64,000 nt of DNA from Demequina flava (GCF_000975035.1 NZ_BBRA01000002.1:124001-188000), one strand, 5' to 3'; counted from the first letter of the stretch, positions 43,201 through 51,745 are shown. Notes: a model not told the origin generated them from the letters alone. Numbers and translations are program-made.

Positions 43201-43666
43201 TGATCCCACAGACATGGCCTCGGAGTTCAACGTCTCCCGCTACCGCGCATTCCACACTCCGATCCTGTGGGATGGGGTGTCCACGGATGACCTAGTGCGC
43301 GTGGTCGCAGCCTCGATTCGCGCGCTCGACAGTGCCCACGTGGTGGTGCGGCCCGAACACGAGGACAGCGTGCGAACGCTCCTCGGTGCACACGCACAGG
43401 TATCGGTTCTCAAGGACCAAGAGATCGTCAGCGTTGCACGTGACGCCGGTCGCATTCGCATTGTGGGCGAGGTGCCAACTGGACTGCGAGGTGTTGCAGA
43501 CATCGCGGTGTACAGCACGCCAGTGACGGGTGCGGCGCGTCTCGAGATGGTCCCGTTCCTGAGGGAACAGGCAGTCTCCGTGACAGCTCACCGCTACGGA
43601 ACGCCATTTCCCCCAGCGGCGCGCATTCGCACCGACTTGATCGACAAGGGCGACGTCACGCGCTAA
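40226..43666 (+). CDS. putA: bifunctional proline dehydrogenase / glutamate-semialdehyde dehydrogenase
   Basis: A 1146-residue PutA that oxidises proline to glutamate in two coupled steps with FAD and NAD. The N-terminal PRODH barrel has VSIKVSAAVGPHSHW, FINLDMEEYHDLEMTVEVF and RLVKGANLSMEK. The P5C dehydrogenase half has TPPWNFPVAIPAGSALAALA, ILTGGFETAEKF, and the catalytic Cys in FGHAGQKCSAASLV. No DNA-binding ribbon-helix-helix is present at the N-terminus, so it is not self-regulating and a separate regulator is needed. The ATG at 40226 is preferred over a GTG one codon earlier. Confidence 0.95.
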   Translation: MSIDAQSPSTAPHTTSPHGEADAAVALAREWNKQAAGVRGHLGSTLMNDMLAAPGGLSFLTALMDGMFRPEDPKVAAQALRTAASEVPKDVAWPVRASVRLGGVAARIAPGMTAAFGQRIVRGIVGHLVVDARDRQLSKQLRSLRSGGAEVNLNLLGEAVLGRAEADRRVERTAALIAHPDVDYVSIKVSAAVGPHSHWAVEETIPDVVEALRPLYVDAKRHGGVFINLDMEEYHDLEMTVEVFTRLMSEPDLSDLSAGIVLQGYLPESLSALEKLQKFAVDRVARGGAPLKVRLVKGANLSMEKVQAEIRGWRNAPWDSKLETDAHYKRVVDAALDPDTIDALHVGLAGHNLFDIALAVNRAKERGLSRGVDVEMLLGMAPGQMAAVASDTGPIRLYTPAVDPRDFDVALAYLARRLEEVASAGNYVADAARFGRSDEALQRQEKAFREAYALSLESPSRLRGRQPQDAQSQDLGAFANAADTDPAIPESRAQMRAAVMQAPTAGIGEATVAAHTISSHEHLDQVIGTAHTAGQSWGRTTGAYRAKALMAIADALEAARPQLVEVTAAEAGKTIEQSDPEVSEAIDFARFYATSAAELDNTPGSRPVPRALTLVTPPWNFPVAIPAGSALAALAAGSAVLMKPSSEAVRCAAVLTSVMRDALAEAGFDPEVLQFAPMSSRTYGDALLGDLRIDQVILTGGFETAEKFLEIQPELDVRAETSGKNAMIITPHADLDLAAADLVYSAFGHAGQKCSAASLVVLVGSVAESERLRTQVIDAVTTLRVGRPWDPTTQMGPVIKEPTDKLLRALTTLEPGESWWVQPERLGEALWTPGVKAPVTRGSWFHLTECFGPVLGVMTAPTLEEAVAMVNDIDYGLTSGIHSLDEDEIRYWIDHVEAGNLYVNRSTTGAIVQRQPFGGWKRSVVGPTVKAGGVHYVPSLTNWTRVPDEGSPAVTPNASVSRLLDQSKASPWVRSAAARDESEWQTRFGVGLDPTDMASEFNVSRYRAFHTPILWDGVSTDDLVRVVAASIRALDSAHVVVRPEHEDSVRTLLGAHAQVSVLKDQEIVSVARDAGRIRIVGEVPTGLRGVADIAVYSTPVTGAARLEMVPFLREQAVSVTAHRYGTPFPPAARIRTDLIDKGDVTR

Positions 43667-43727
43667 ACGCGCGGCGGTTCACGGCGGCCCGCTAGTGTGT
43701 GCTCGGAGAACCTGGGAGGGAATCTGA

Positions 43728-45410
43728 ATGCGCACGTGGGCTGAGCGACGCCTCGACGTCGTGGGATCTATTTTTGCGGTGGCCTTTGTCGTGTTGTCGG
43801 TGACACCGTCGCTGTTGCCTCGACCGGCATGGGGTCAAGGTCTGGTCACCGGACTCGCCTTCACCGTGGGGTATGGCGTGGGAGTTCTGTTGTGGCGCAC
43901 CCTCCGGCTCCTCACGCGCGGCCGTCCGCGGTGGGATGCCAGCGCACCGGCGTGGATCGTCACACTGGCGACCGTTGCGGTGCTCGCTGCAGTCACTCCG
44001 CTCGCCGTGTCATGGCAGAACTCGATTCGGGAGGCTGTCGGCGTCCCTGACGCGGACGGGCTACATGCCCTCGGACTCGCCGTGGGTGCCGGTTTGGGGC
44101 TGTGGCTTGGATTCGCGATCGGTCGAGGCATTCGGCGATTGCACAATTCGTTGCGCCCACGTGTGTCCGGCATCATGACGAAGGCTCTGCGCCGCGAATC
44201 AGGACCACGGCCCATGGCGCTGAGCCTTACCGCAGGTGTCGCGACTGCCGTAGGGACGCTCCTCATTGTTGCGGTGTCGATGTCCGTGCTCACCGTGCTT
44301 CTCAACTGGGCGTATGGGCACCGCAACGGCCAGTACGACCCGGCGTTCGCCCAGCCCACTTCGACACTGCGTTCAGGAAGCCCCGACAGCCTCGTGTCGT
44401 GGGACACCATTGGGCAAGCCGGAGTGAAGATTGTGGGTGACGGACCCACCGCAGCCACGATCAGCGCCGTCACCGGTATTGAGGCGGAGGAGCCGATTCG
44501 CGTGTACGTGGGCGTCGAATCGGCACCCACCCTCGAGGAGCGCGCGCAATTGGTGGTTGCAGAGCTTGAGCGCACCGGCGCCGCAGCGCGAGAGCACCTT
44601 CTCGTGGCAGGCACGACCGGCACTGGGTGGCTTGATCCTGCCGCCATCGACGGATTCGAGTATCTCCACGCGGGAGACACGGCGTTGGTCTCGCTCCAGT
44701 ACGGTGCAACACCAAGCCCGGTGTCGGCCATCCTTACTCCCGACGTCTCGCAAGAAGGCACGGCTGCTCTCTTCGACGCCGTGCACGGATGGTGGAGTGA
44801 GCTTCCGGAAGCTGACCGCCCAGAGCTGACGGTCTACGGCCTCAGTTTGGGGTCCTTCGGCATGAATGCAGCGTTTGACAGCGAAGACGAATTGCTTGCC
44901 AACACCCAGGGTGCGGTTCTCGCAGGCACGCCTAGCTTCACGCCACTGTGGAGTGAGATTCAGGACTCACGTGATCCCGGCAGCCCCTACGCCTTGCCAG
45001 TGAAGGACGAAGGCCAGCACGTTCGCTGGGGTGACGACTGGGGCGTACTGACCTCGCTCGATGTCGCTTGGGACGACACCAAGGTCGCCTATCTCCAGCA
45101 CGGTAACGACCCGATCGTCTGGATTGGACCGTCCGTGATCTGGAGCGAGCCCGAATGGCTGAAGGACGGCCAGCGCTCTGACCAGTTGAGCGACGATATG
45201 TTCTGGATCTTTGGCGTTACGGCATTCCAAGGAGTTGTCGATCTGGTGCTCAGCCAGAACGTGCCCGAGGACGCCGGGCACAAGTACGGAAACCTCGCTC
45301 TCGACGGCCTGCACCAGGTCAGCGGCGACGCCGACCTGTCGGACGAGGCCCTCGAGAATATTCGCACCATCATCGCCACCTACGACACGTACTCGCTCGT
45401 CACTAACTAA
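43728..45410 (+). CDS. alpha/beta-hydrolase membrane protein (Abhydrolase_9)
   Basis: A 560-residue actinobacterial protein. The N-terminal 200 residues have five membrane helices (FAVAFVVLSVTPSLLPRP, GLAFTVGYGVGVLLW, WIVTLATVAVLAAVTPLAV, and others). The C-terminal half is a hydrolase with the nucleophile elbow VYGLSLGSFGMNAAF and EGTAALFDAVHGWWSELPEA. Members are predicted to act at the outer leaflet of the membrane on lipid or acyl substrates. The function is not settled. It precedes the small-protein/pgsA block with an inverted repeat between. Confidence 0.87.
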   Translation: MRTWAERRLDVVGSIFAVAFVVLSVTPSLLPRPAWGQGLVTGLAFTVGYGVGVLLWRTLRLLTRGRPRWDASAPAWIVTLATVAVLAAVTPLAVSWQNSIREAVGVPDADGLHALGLAVGAGLGLWLGFAIGRGIRRLHNSLRPRVSGIMTKALRRESGPRPMALSLTAGVATAVGTLLIVAVSMSVLTVLLNWAYGHRNGQYDPAFAQPTSTLRSGSPDSLVSWDTIGQAGVKIVGDGPTAATISAVTGIEAEEPIRVYVGVESAPTLEERAQLVVAELERTGAAAREHLLVAGTTGTGWLDPAAIDGFEYLHAGDTALVSLQYGATPSPVSAILTPDVSQEGTAALFDAVHGWWSELPEADRPELTVYGLSLGSFGMNAAFDSEDELLANTQGAVLAGTPSFTPLWSEIQDSRDPGSPYALPVKDEGQHVRWGDDWGVLTSLDVAWDDTKVAYLQHGNDPIVWIGPSVIWSEPEWLKDGQRSDQLSDDMFWIFGVTAFQGVVDLVLSQNVPEDAGHKYGNLALDGLHQVSGDADLSDEALENIRTIIATYDTYSLVTN

Positions 45411-45418
45411 GCCCTGGC

Positions 45419-45460
45419 ATCGGCCCGCTTGTAGGCATAGCCTGGGAACAGCGGGCCGAT
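45419..45460. repeat. 11-bp inverted repeat between hydrolase and small-protein genes
   Basis: ATCGGCCCGCT (45419-45429) is the reverse complement of AGCGGGCCGAT (45450-45460), with a 20-base loop and no T-run. It starts just after the hydrolase stop, so it is likely a 3' structure or weak terminator. Confidence 0.5.
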
Positions 45461-45491
45461 CGGCCGCGCGGAAACTGAGAGGAGAGAAGCC

Positions 45492-45644
45492 ATGACTGAA
45501 GAGCACTCCACTGAGACCCGGCGGTACAAGTTCGAGCAGATTAGACACAAGGAACTTGCTCGGGGAGCGTCGGAAGACGAGGCCACGCGCATCGCATCTG
45601 AGACGGTCGACAAGGTGTTAGCCCAGGAAGCGAAGGAACAGTAG
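45492..45644 (+). CDS. small conserved-looking protein (50 aa)
   Basis: A 50-codon frame with AGGAGAGAAGCC before its ATG. The product is charged and helical: MTEEHSTETRRYKFEQIRHK, then RGASEDEATRIASETVDKV. The pattern of an ERGxSxDEA segment followed by IAxxTVxK resembles short actinobacterial proteins sometimes labelled plasmid-stabilisation-like, whose role is unknown. It ends 10 bases before the CDP-alcohol phosphatidyltransferase start and is probably cotranscribed with it. Confidence 0.72.
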   Translation: MTEEHSTETRRYKFEQIRHKELARGASEDEATRIASETVDKVLAQEAKEQ

Positions 45645-45654
45645 ACTCCCCAAT

Positions 45655-46302
45655 GTGAGTGACTCCCCAGCGCCCGGCACTGCGCCGGCACCGTCTGCGG
45701 CGATCTGGACACTTCCGAACGTTATTTCGTTCATCCGGATTCTGCTGATCGGGGTGTTTGGGGCACTGTTCTTTGCGGCTCAAGATGGTTGGGCCATTGT
45801 GGTCCTTGTGGCTGCAGGTTTCAGCGACTTTCTCGACGGGTTTCTTGCACGCCGATGGAATCAGGTCACCCGATTGGGCCGCCTCCTCGATCCCGCAGCA
45901 GACCGCCTTCTCACCATCGTCGTGGTGCTGGGGTTGGCCGTGCGCGACATCATTCCGTGGTGGCTGGTGATCATCTTGCTGGTCCGCGACGTGATGGTTG
46001 GCACGGCGCTGCTGTATGGCAAGTTGCGCCGGACACGAAGCCCGCAGGTGTCGTATGTGGGTAAGGCCGCCACCTTCTGCCTCTATATCTTCCTGCCGTT
46101 GGCGTATGTGGCATACGACCGCTGGGACGGCATCCACGCTGTCGCCATCGGGGGAGCGGTCTTCGCTGCAATTCTGTACTGGATCAGCGGCCTTGGGTAT
46201 GTGCGAGACATTCATACACGCGCGAACCAAAAGGCCAGCATGAAGGCCTCAAAGAGCCCTACACTGGAACCCACAGATGACGACCGCAAGGAGGCGCCAT
46301 GA
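45655..46302 (+). CDS. pgsA: CDP-alcohol phosphatidyltransferase, PgsA-like
   Basis: A 215-residue membrane enzyme that transfers a phosphatidyl group from CDP-diacylglycerol to an alcohol. The active-site motif is complete: SDFLDGFLARRWNQVTRLGR followed by LLDPAADRL, with the four Asp in D-x2-DG-x2-AR-x8-G-x3-D-x3-D spacing. Six membrane helices are expected. The acceptor is probably glycerol-3-phosphate or a related alcohol. In mycobacteria the homologue pgsA2 sits close to garA, as here. GTG start, four-base overlap with the FHA gene. Confidence 0.9.
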   Translation: MSDSPAPGTAPAPSAAIWTLPNVISFIRILLIGVFGALFFAAQDGWAIVVLVAAGFSDFLDGFLARRWNQVTRLGRLLDPAADRLLTIVVVLGLAVRDIIPWWLVIILLVRDVMVGTALLYGKLRRTRSPQVSYVGKAATFCLYIFLPLAYVAYDRWDGIHAVAIGGAVFAAILYWISGLGYVRDIHTRANQKASMKASKSPTLEPTDDDRKEAP

Positions 46303-46718
46303 CGTATGACGAGAGTCCAGTAGAACGGACCATGTCTTTGGACGCGCAGCCACCGGCTGATGACGTCTCCCACCGCCTGTCCGCACAGGACGATGCCGCG
46401 GTCGGCGCTCTCGACGAGAACTGCGCGCTGCTGATCGTGCATCACGGCCCCAACCAGGGCGCTCGATTCCTGCTGGATGTCGAAGTGACCACCGCGGGGC
46501 GCTCGGTCAAGGGCGATATTTTCCTCGACGACGTGACCGTGAGCCGCGAGCACGTGCAGTTCATTCGCGACGGCAAGGACTTCTTTGTCCGCGACGCGGG
46601 CTCGCTCAATGGCACGTATGTCAATCGCGAGATCGTCTCGGAAGCCAAGCTCAACGCTGGCGACGAGGTGCAGATCGGCAAGTACCGCATGACCTTCCAC
46701 CCAGGCGCTGCTAGCTAA
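46299..46718 (+). CDS. garA: FHA-domain regulator of 2-oxoglutarate metabolism, GarA/OdhI-like
   Basis: A 139-residue protein with an FHA domain in the C-terminal two thirds: LLIVHHGPNQGARFLLDVEV, TAGRSVKGDIFLDDVTVSREH (Arg, Ser and His contact pThr), and SLNGTYVNREIVSEAKL. It ends DEVQIGKYRMTFHP, nearly the GarA ending. GarA and OdhI bind and inhibit 2-oxoglutarate dehydrogenase unless phosphorylated by PknG/PknB on an N-terminal Thr. Here the N-terminal VERTMSLD offers a Thr candidate but not the classical ETTSV motif. Overlap with pgsA and a MerR gene four bases downstream indicate an operon. Confidence 0.92.
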   Translation: MTYDESPVERTMSLDAQPPADDVSHRLSAQDDAAVGALDENCALLIVHHGPNQGARFLLDVEVTTAGRSVKGDIFLDDVTVSREHVQFIRDGKDFFVRDAGSLNGTYVNREIVSEAKLNAGDEVQIGKYRMTFHPGAAS

Positions 46719-46722
46719 GTCA

Positions 46723-47460
46723 ATGTCCTCTGTGAGCGCCGCGCGCGATTTTCAGCCGCAGCGCCCCGAGCCGGACAGTACTGACACACCGGCCCAGGGC
46801 GCGTGGCCTCACGCGCTTTCCCACGAGCCGATGCTCCGTGTCAGCGACGTACTCGCACAGGTTACTCAGGAGTTCCCTGCGCTCACGCCTTCCAAATTGC
46901 GATTCTTGGACTCGAACGGCTTGGTCTCGCCACATCGGACCTCGTCGGGATACCGCCAGTACTCGCCCGCAGATGTGGAACGCGTGCGCTTTGTCCTCCG
47001 CCAGCAGCGCGACTACTACCGACCCCTGTCCGTGATCCGGGAGTATCTCGACGGACTCGATGCGGGACGGCTACATGAGCCCGTAGCTCCTTACGAGATC
47101 GCGCAGCGTGACTCCCTCCTGACCGCCGAGCGCTTTGCCGAGGCCGCCTCCGTTGATGTTGGCGTGCTGGAGACCCTCGAAAGCGCCGGAATCGTGGCGC
47201 AATCCCAGCCCGGCCTTTACGAGAGGGCCGATGTTGATCTTGTGGTCGCAGCGGCGGGCTACCTTGACGCCGGGGGAGACGTCCGCGCCTTGAAGCTCTT
47301 GCACCGGGCCGCCGACAGGGAGGCGCAAGCTGCACGGGATGGCTCCGTGGGCGCGCGTTCGCGTTCTCAAGATGCTCAGGCCGATGCTTTGGTCACCGCC
47401 CGTGTCAACGCTGCGGTCGCGATGTTTTCTGCTTGTGTTCACAAGGATGTCGACCGATAA
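46723..47460 (+). CDS. ftsR: MerR-family regulator, FtsR/Rv1828-like
   Basis: A 245-residue MerR regulator. The DNA-binding part is LTPSKLRFLDSNGLVSPHRT, then SGYRQYSPADVERVRFVLRQ and PLSVIREYLDGLD. The C-terminal region from about residue 130 is helical, with no metal-binding Cys pattern. The corynebacterial orthologue (FtsR) activates ftsZ, and it sits next to garA as here. It starts four bases after the garA stop. Confidence 0.9.
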   Translation: MSSVSAARDFQPQRPEPDSTDTPAQGAWPHALSHEPMLRVSDVLAQVTQEFPALTPSKLRFLDSNGLVSPHRTSSGYRQYSPADVERVRFVLRQQRDYYRPLSVIREYLDGLDAGRLHEPVAPYEIAQRDSLLTAERFAEAASVDVGVLETLESAGIVAQSQPGLYERADVDLVVAAAGYLDAGGDVRALKLLHRAADREAQAARDGSVGARSRSQDAQADALVTARVNAAVAMFSACVHKDVDR

Positions 47461-47560
47461 CAGGAGTGTGACAACTCGCAGACGCGCCGCGTGGTGCGTT
47501 GACCGGATTCAGCCCCGGCCGTAGGTTTGATCACACCGAAGGCACAACCAGGAGGGGACG

Positions 47561-48139
47561 ATGGCGCAGACAGGTAGTCACGACATGAGTGCCGTGCAAG
47601 ACCAGGGCATTCTGTTTGACGACGGCCTGACGCATCTTGATGCGAATGCCGGCTATCGCGGCCCCACCGCATGCAAGGCTGCGGGGATCACGTATCGTCA
47701 GCTCGATTACTGGGCTCGCACGGGACTTGTTGAGCCTACGGTCCGTGAGGCCACCGGCTCCGGAACGCAGCGCCTTTATGGTTTCCGCGACATTTTGGTA
47801 TTGCGCGTTGTCAAGCGGCTCCTGGACTCCGGCGTATCGCTGCAGCAGATTCGCACCGCTGTGGATGCGCTCCGTGAACGAGGCGTTGAAGACCTGTCCC
47901 GTATTACGTTGATGTCTGATGGCGCCTCGGTGTACGAGTGCACCTCAGATGACGAGGTCATTGACCTGGTCCAGGGTGGCCAGGGAGTGTTCGGTATCGC
48001 GCTTGGCAAGGTCTGGCGCGAACTTGAAGGCTCGCTGTCGGAGCTTCCAGCAGACAAGGGCGAAGCCGTCGCACCGGTGGATGCCGGTCAGACTGACGAG
48101 CTTGCCGCTCGCCGCGCAAAGCGCACGCACGCCTCTTAA
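47561..48139 (+). CDS. second MerR-family regulator, Rv1830 (ResR/McdR)-like
   Basis: A 192-residue MerR protein: GYRGPTACKAAGITYRQLDY, WARTGLVEPTVREATGSGTQ, RLYGFRDILVLRVVKRLLDS. The C-terminal SLQQIRTAVDALRERGVEDL continues as in the mycobacterial Rv1830 family, which influences growth and antibiotic resilience. The DUF151 nuclease gene that separates the two MerR genes in mycobacteria is absent here. GGAGG precedes the ATG. 85 bases to pyc. Confidence 0.88.
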   Translation: MAQTGSHDMSAVQDQGILFDDGLTHLDANAGYRGPTACKAAGITYRQLDYWARTGLVEPTVREATGSGTQRLYGFRDILVLRVVKRLLDSGVSLQQIRTAVDALRERGVEDLSRITLMSDGASVYECTSDDEVIDLVQGGQGVFGIALGKVWRELEGSLSELPADKGEAVAPVDAGQTDELAARRAKRTHAS

Positions 48140-48224
48140 ACTCGCAGCGGGTTCACGTCCACGGCGGTGTCAGCCAGGTTGCCGTGAACCTGGCAAACTT
48201 GAAACACCGTCGAAGGGATCTGAA

Positions 48225-51200
48225 TTGTTCTCCAAGGTGCTTGTCGCCAACCGTGCCGAGATCGCTGTTCGCGCATTTCGTGCCTCCTTTGAACTAGGGG
48301 CGCGCACGGTCGCTGTCTTCCCCTATGAAGACCGCATGTCCGAGCACCGCGTCAAGGCGGACGAGGCATACCTGATTGGTGAAGAAGGACACCCCGTCAA
48401 GGCGTACCTCGACATCGACGAGATTGTTCGCGTCGCCAAGCACTCTGGTGCCGATGCCATCTATCCCGGTTACGGCTTCCTGTCGGAGAACGTTGACCTC
48501 GCGCGCCGGTGCGCGGACGAGGGGTTGACGTTTGTTGGCCCTCCTCCAGAGGTGCTGGCACAGGCAGGCGACAAGGTTGCCGCCCTCAAGGCCGCCAAGG
48601 AGGCGGGCGTTCCCGTTCTGGACTCGTCTGAGCCGTCGCAAGACACCGATGAACTCATCGAAGCCGCTGACCAGATCGGCTTCCCCATCTTTGTGAAGGC
48701 CGTCGCCGGTGGTGGCGGTCGTGGCATGCGCCGCGTTGAGAAGCGGGAAGACCTCCCCGAGTCCCTCGCCGCAGCAATGCGCGAGGCCGAGAATGCCTTT
48801 GGCGACTCGACAGTGTTCCTTGAGCAGGCGGTCCTTGGACCGCGCCACATCGAGGTCCAGATCCTCGCCGACGGCGACGGAAATGTGGTGCACCTCTATG
48901 AGCGCGACTGCTCCGTACAGCGCCGCCACCAAAAGGTGATCGAGATCGCGCCCGCTCCCAACCTGGATCCCGAGATTCGCGAGGCTCTTTGCGCAGATGC
49001 AGTGAAGTTCGCCGAGTCCTTGGGCTATGTGAACGCGGGCACTGTCGAGTTCCTCGTCGCTACCGAAGGCGAGCGCGCCGGTGAGCACGTCTTCATTGAG
49101 ATGAACCCGCGCATCCAGGTCGAGCACACGGTGACAGAAGAGGTCACCGACATCGACATCGTGAGTGCTCAGATGCGCATCGCAGCGGGGGAGACCCTCG
49201 AGCAGATCGGCATCCGCCAAGAAGACGTCCGCACCAACGGTTTCGCTGTGCAGACGCGCATCACCACAGAGGACCCGACCAACGGCTTTGTCCCTGACAC
49301 CGGACGCATCGTGGCCTACCGTTCGCCGGGTGGCGCAGGCGTGCGTCTAGATGGTGCGACCGGTATGGCTGGAAACACGGTGACGGGTCACTTCGATTCG
49401 ATGCTGGTGAAGCTGACGTGCCGAGGCTCCGACTTCGACGCTGCCGTCCGCCGCGCTTCGCGTGCCCTCGCGGAGTTCCGCATCCGCGGCGTGACCAACA
49501 ACATTCGCTTCCTGCGCGCCGTCCTTGACGATGAGGCCTTCCGTAGCGGGGGAGTGACGACTGCGTTCATCGACCAGCGTCCTGAGCTCCTCGAGGTGCC
49601 CGAGTCGACTGAGCGGTCAACGAAGTTGCTGACCTTCCTGGGCCACACGACTGTGAACCGTCCCAACGGTGAACCCGCGCGCTCCGTCCTCAACCCGAGG
49701 ACAAAGTTGCCCGCAATCGACCTGGACTCGCCCGTGCCCGATGGCACGCGTCAGCAGTTGCTCGAGCTGGGCCCTGAGGGGTTTGCCTCCGCTTTGCGCG
49801 AAGACAAGCGATTGCGTCTCACTGACACGACCATGCGCGACGCCCACCAGTCGCTCTTGGCGACTCGAGTGCGCACCTTCGAACTGCTCGGTGCTGCCGG
49901 CCACACTGCACGAATGGCACCAGACCTCTTCTCTCTTGAGTGCTGGGGCGGTGCCACCTACGACGTGGCGATGCGCTTCCTGTCCGAGGACCCCTGGCAG
50001 CGCCTGGCTGACCTCCGTGAGGCTGTTCCCAACATTGCCCTGCAGATGCTTTTGCGGGGACGGAACACGGTCGGCTACACGCCGTACCCGGATGAGGTTG
50101 CACACGCATTCGTCGAGGAGGCGACCGAAACCGGAATCGACATCTTCCGCATCTTCGATGCGCTCAACGATGTTGAGCAGATGCGTCCCGCGATCGAGGC
50201 CGTCCGTGCGACGGGGCAATCCGTTGCTGAGGCGACGCTGTGCTACACGGGCAACCTCATCTCGCCGGATGAGGACCTTTACACGCTCGACTACTACCTC
50301 AAGCTGGCCGACAGTTTGGTGGAAGCCGGCGCGCACATCCTGGCCGTCAAGGACATGGCCGGTCTGCTGCGTCCCGCATCGGCGTTTGTCCTGGTAGATG
50401 CCCTTCGCAAGCGCTTTGACGTGCCAGTGCACTTGCACACGCACGACACCACCGGGGGACAGGTCGCTACGTTGTTGGCGGCCGCTGAAGCCGGCGTGGA
50501 CGCCGTGGATGTCGCCAATGCGGCGATGGCCGGAACCACCTCGCAGCCCCCGATGGCCGCCCTGATTGCCGCGATGGAGTACACCGCACGCCAGACCGAG
50601 ATCCCATTGGAAGCGACGCAGGATCTTGAGCCTTACTGGGAGTCGGTGCGCAAGCTGTATGCCCCGTTTGAGTCGGGCCTGCCCGGACCAACCGGGCGCG
50701 TGTACCGCCACGAGATCCCCGGCGGGCAGCTGTCCAATCTGCGCCAGCAGGCTATCTCGCTGGGCTTGGCGGACAAGTTCGAGCAGATCGAAGACATGTA
50801 CGCGGCTGCGGACAAGATTCTGGGCCGGCTCGTCAAGGTCACGCCGTCGTCGAAGGTCGTCGGCGACCTTGCTCTGCATCTGGTTGCCAACGACGCAGAC
50901 CCTGCCGAGTTCGAAGAGAACCCGCAGGCATTTGACCTCCCAGACTCGGTCATCGGCTTCCTGCAAGGTGAACTTGGCGTGCCGCCGGCCGGTTGGCCCG
51001 AGCCGTTCCGCACCAAGGCCCTTGAGGGCCGTAGCGAATCCAAGCCCCGCGCCGAGCTGAGCGAGGATGACAAGGTGGCCCTGGCATCGGCCGGACGCGA
51101 GCGTCAGCGCAAGCTCAATCACCTGCTGTTCCCGGCCCCCGCCCGCGAGTTCGACGTCTCGGTCGAGCAATACGGCAACGTCTCGGTCGTCGACACCTTC

Positions 51201-51635
51201 CACTACCTGTACGGCCTCACGGTGGGCAGTGGGGAAGAAGTCATGGTCGAACTCGACGAGGGAGTCCAGGTGCTGGTTTCGCTTGAGGCTCTTGGCGAGC
51301 CCGATGACCACGGCGAGCGCACCGCGATGTTCAACTACAACGGTCAGCTGCGACCGGTGCAGATTCGGGATGAGTCCGCGGCCGTCGATGTCGTGGAGCG
51401 CGAAAAGGCAGACAAGTCTCAGGCTGGACATGTGGCCTCGCCGTTCTCCGGATCTGTCACCACGTCAGTCGAGGAAGGCTCCCAGGTCGACGCCGGGCAG
51501 ACTGTGGCCGTGATCGAAGCGATGAAGATGGAGTCGGCGATCACCGCTCCGGTGGCAGGCACCGTGTCGCGTGTTGTCGTGGCGGGGCCCGAAGCGTTGA
51601 CCGGGGGAGACCTCATTCTCGTCATCGAGAACTAG
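48225..51635 (+). CDS. pyc: pyruvate carboxylase
   Basis: A 1136-residue biotin enzyme that carboxylates pyruvate to oxaloacetate for anaplerosis. The biotin carboxylase part begins FSKVLVANRAEIAVRAFRA and has VAGGGGRGMRRVEKR (ATP) and FIEMNPRIQVEHTVTEE. The carboxyltransferase part has TTMRDAHQSLLATRVRTFEL and HLHTHDTTGGQVATLLA. The C-terminal biotinyl domain carries VIEAMKMESAI. I start at TTG 48225, since GAAGGGA lies six bases before and the upstream frame runs through the MerR gene. A terminator follows. Confidence 0.96.
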   Translation: MFSKVLVANRAEIAVRAFRASFELGARTVAVFPYEDRMSEHRVKADEAYLIGEEGHPVKAYLDIDEIVRVAKHSGADAIYPGYGFLSENVDLARRCADEGLTFVGPPPEVLAQAGDKVAALKAAKEAGVPVLDSSEPSQDTDELIEAADQIGFPIFVKAVAGGGGRGMRRVEKREDLPESLAAAMREAENAFGDSTVFLEQAVLGPRHIEVQILADGDGNVVHLYERDCSVQRRHQKVIEIAPAPNLDPEIREALCADAVKFAESLGYVNAGTVEFLVATEGERAGEHVFIEMNPRIQVEHTVTEEVTDIDIVSAQMRIAAGETLEQIGIRQEDVRTNGFAVQTRITTEDPTNGFVPDTGRIVAYRSPGGAGVRLDGATGMAGNTVTGHFDSMLVKLTCRGSDFDAAVRRASRALAEFRIRGVTNNIRFLRAVLDDEAFRSGGVTTAFIDQRPELLEVPESTERSTKLLTFLGHTTVNRPNGEPARSVLNPRTKLPAIDLDSPVPDGTRQQLLELGPEGFASALREDKRLRLTDTTMRDAHQSLLATRVRTFELLGAAGHTARMAPDLFSLECWGGATYDVAMRFLSEDPWQRLADLREAVPNIALQMLLRGRNTVGYTPYPDEVAHAFVEEATETGIDIFRIFDALNDVEQMRPAIEAVRATGQSVAEATLCYTGNLISPDEDLYTLDYYLKLADSLVEAGAHILAVKDMAGLLRPASAFVLVDALRKRFDVPVHLHTHDTTGGQVATLLAAAEAGVDAVDVANAAMAGTTSQPPMAALIAAMEYTARQTEIPLEATQDLEPYWESVRKLYAPFESGLPGPTGRVYRHEIPGGQLSNLRQQAISLGLADKFEQIEDMYAAADKILGRLVKVTPSSKVVGDLALHLVANDADPAEFEENPQAFDLPDSVIGFLQGELGVPPAGWPEPFRTKALEGRSESKPRAELSEDDKVALASAGRERQRKLNHLLFPAPAREFDVSVEQYGNVSVVDTFHYLYGLTVGSGEEVMVELDEGVQVLVSLEALGEPDDHGERTAMFNYNGQLRPVQIRDESAAVDVVEREKADKSQAGHVASPFSGSVTTSVEEGSQVDAGQTVAVIEAMKMESAITAPVAGTVSRVVVAGPEALTGGDLILVIEN

Positions 51636-51644
51636 CAGACTCGT

Positions 51645-51700
51645 AGTCGGCGACACGCAACGAAGGCAGCGTCGGTGTGTGTCGCCGACTTCTCTGTTTT
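51645..51700 (+). terminator. intrinsic terminator after pyc
   Basis: AGTCGGCGACAC (51645-51656) pairs with GTGTCGCCGACT (51679-51690), with a 22-base loop and the T-rich tail TCTCTGTTTT. It ends the garA-pyc transcription unit. Confidence 0.75.
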
Positions 51701-51731
51701 CGAGGCAGTTTGTGAACTATTCATGATCGCG

Positions 51732-51745
51732 GGGACTATAGTCCC
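51732..51745. promoter_or_regulatory. DosR/DevR-type box upstream of the flavodoxin gene
   Basis: GGGACTATAGTCCC is an exact match to the core GGGACT-WW-AGTCCC of the DosR dormancy regulator. It lies 58 bases before the flavodoxin ATG. DosR activates genes under hypoxia or nitric oxide in mycobacteria and relatives. A second small dyad GATGCT-aga-AGCATC lies at 51769-51783. Confidence 0.78.

Noticed and set aside
49617-51431. 604-codon minus-strand frame inside pyc
   Set aside because: Shadow of the pyruvate carboxylase gene. No plausible product.
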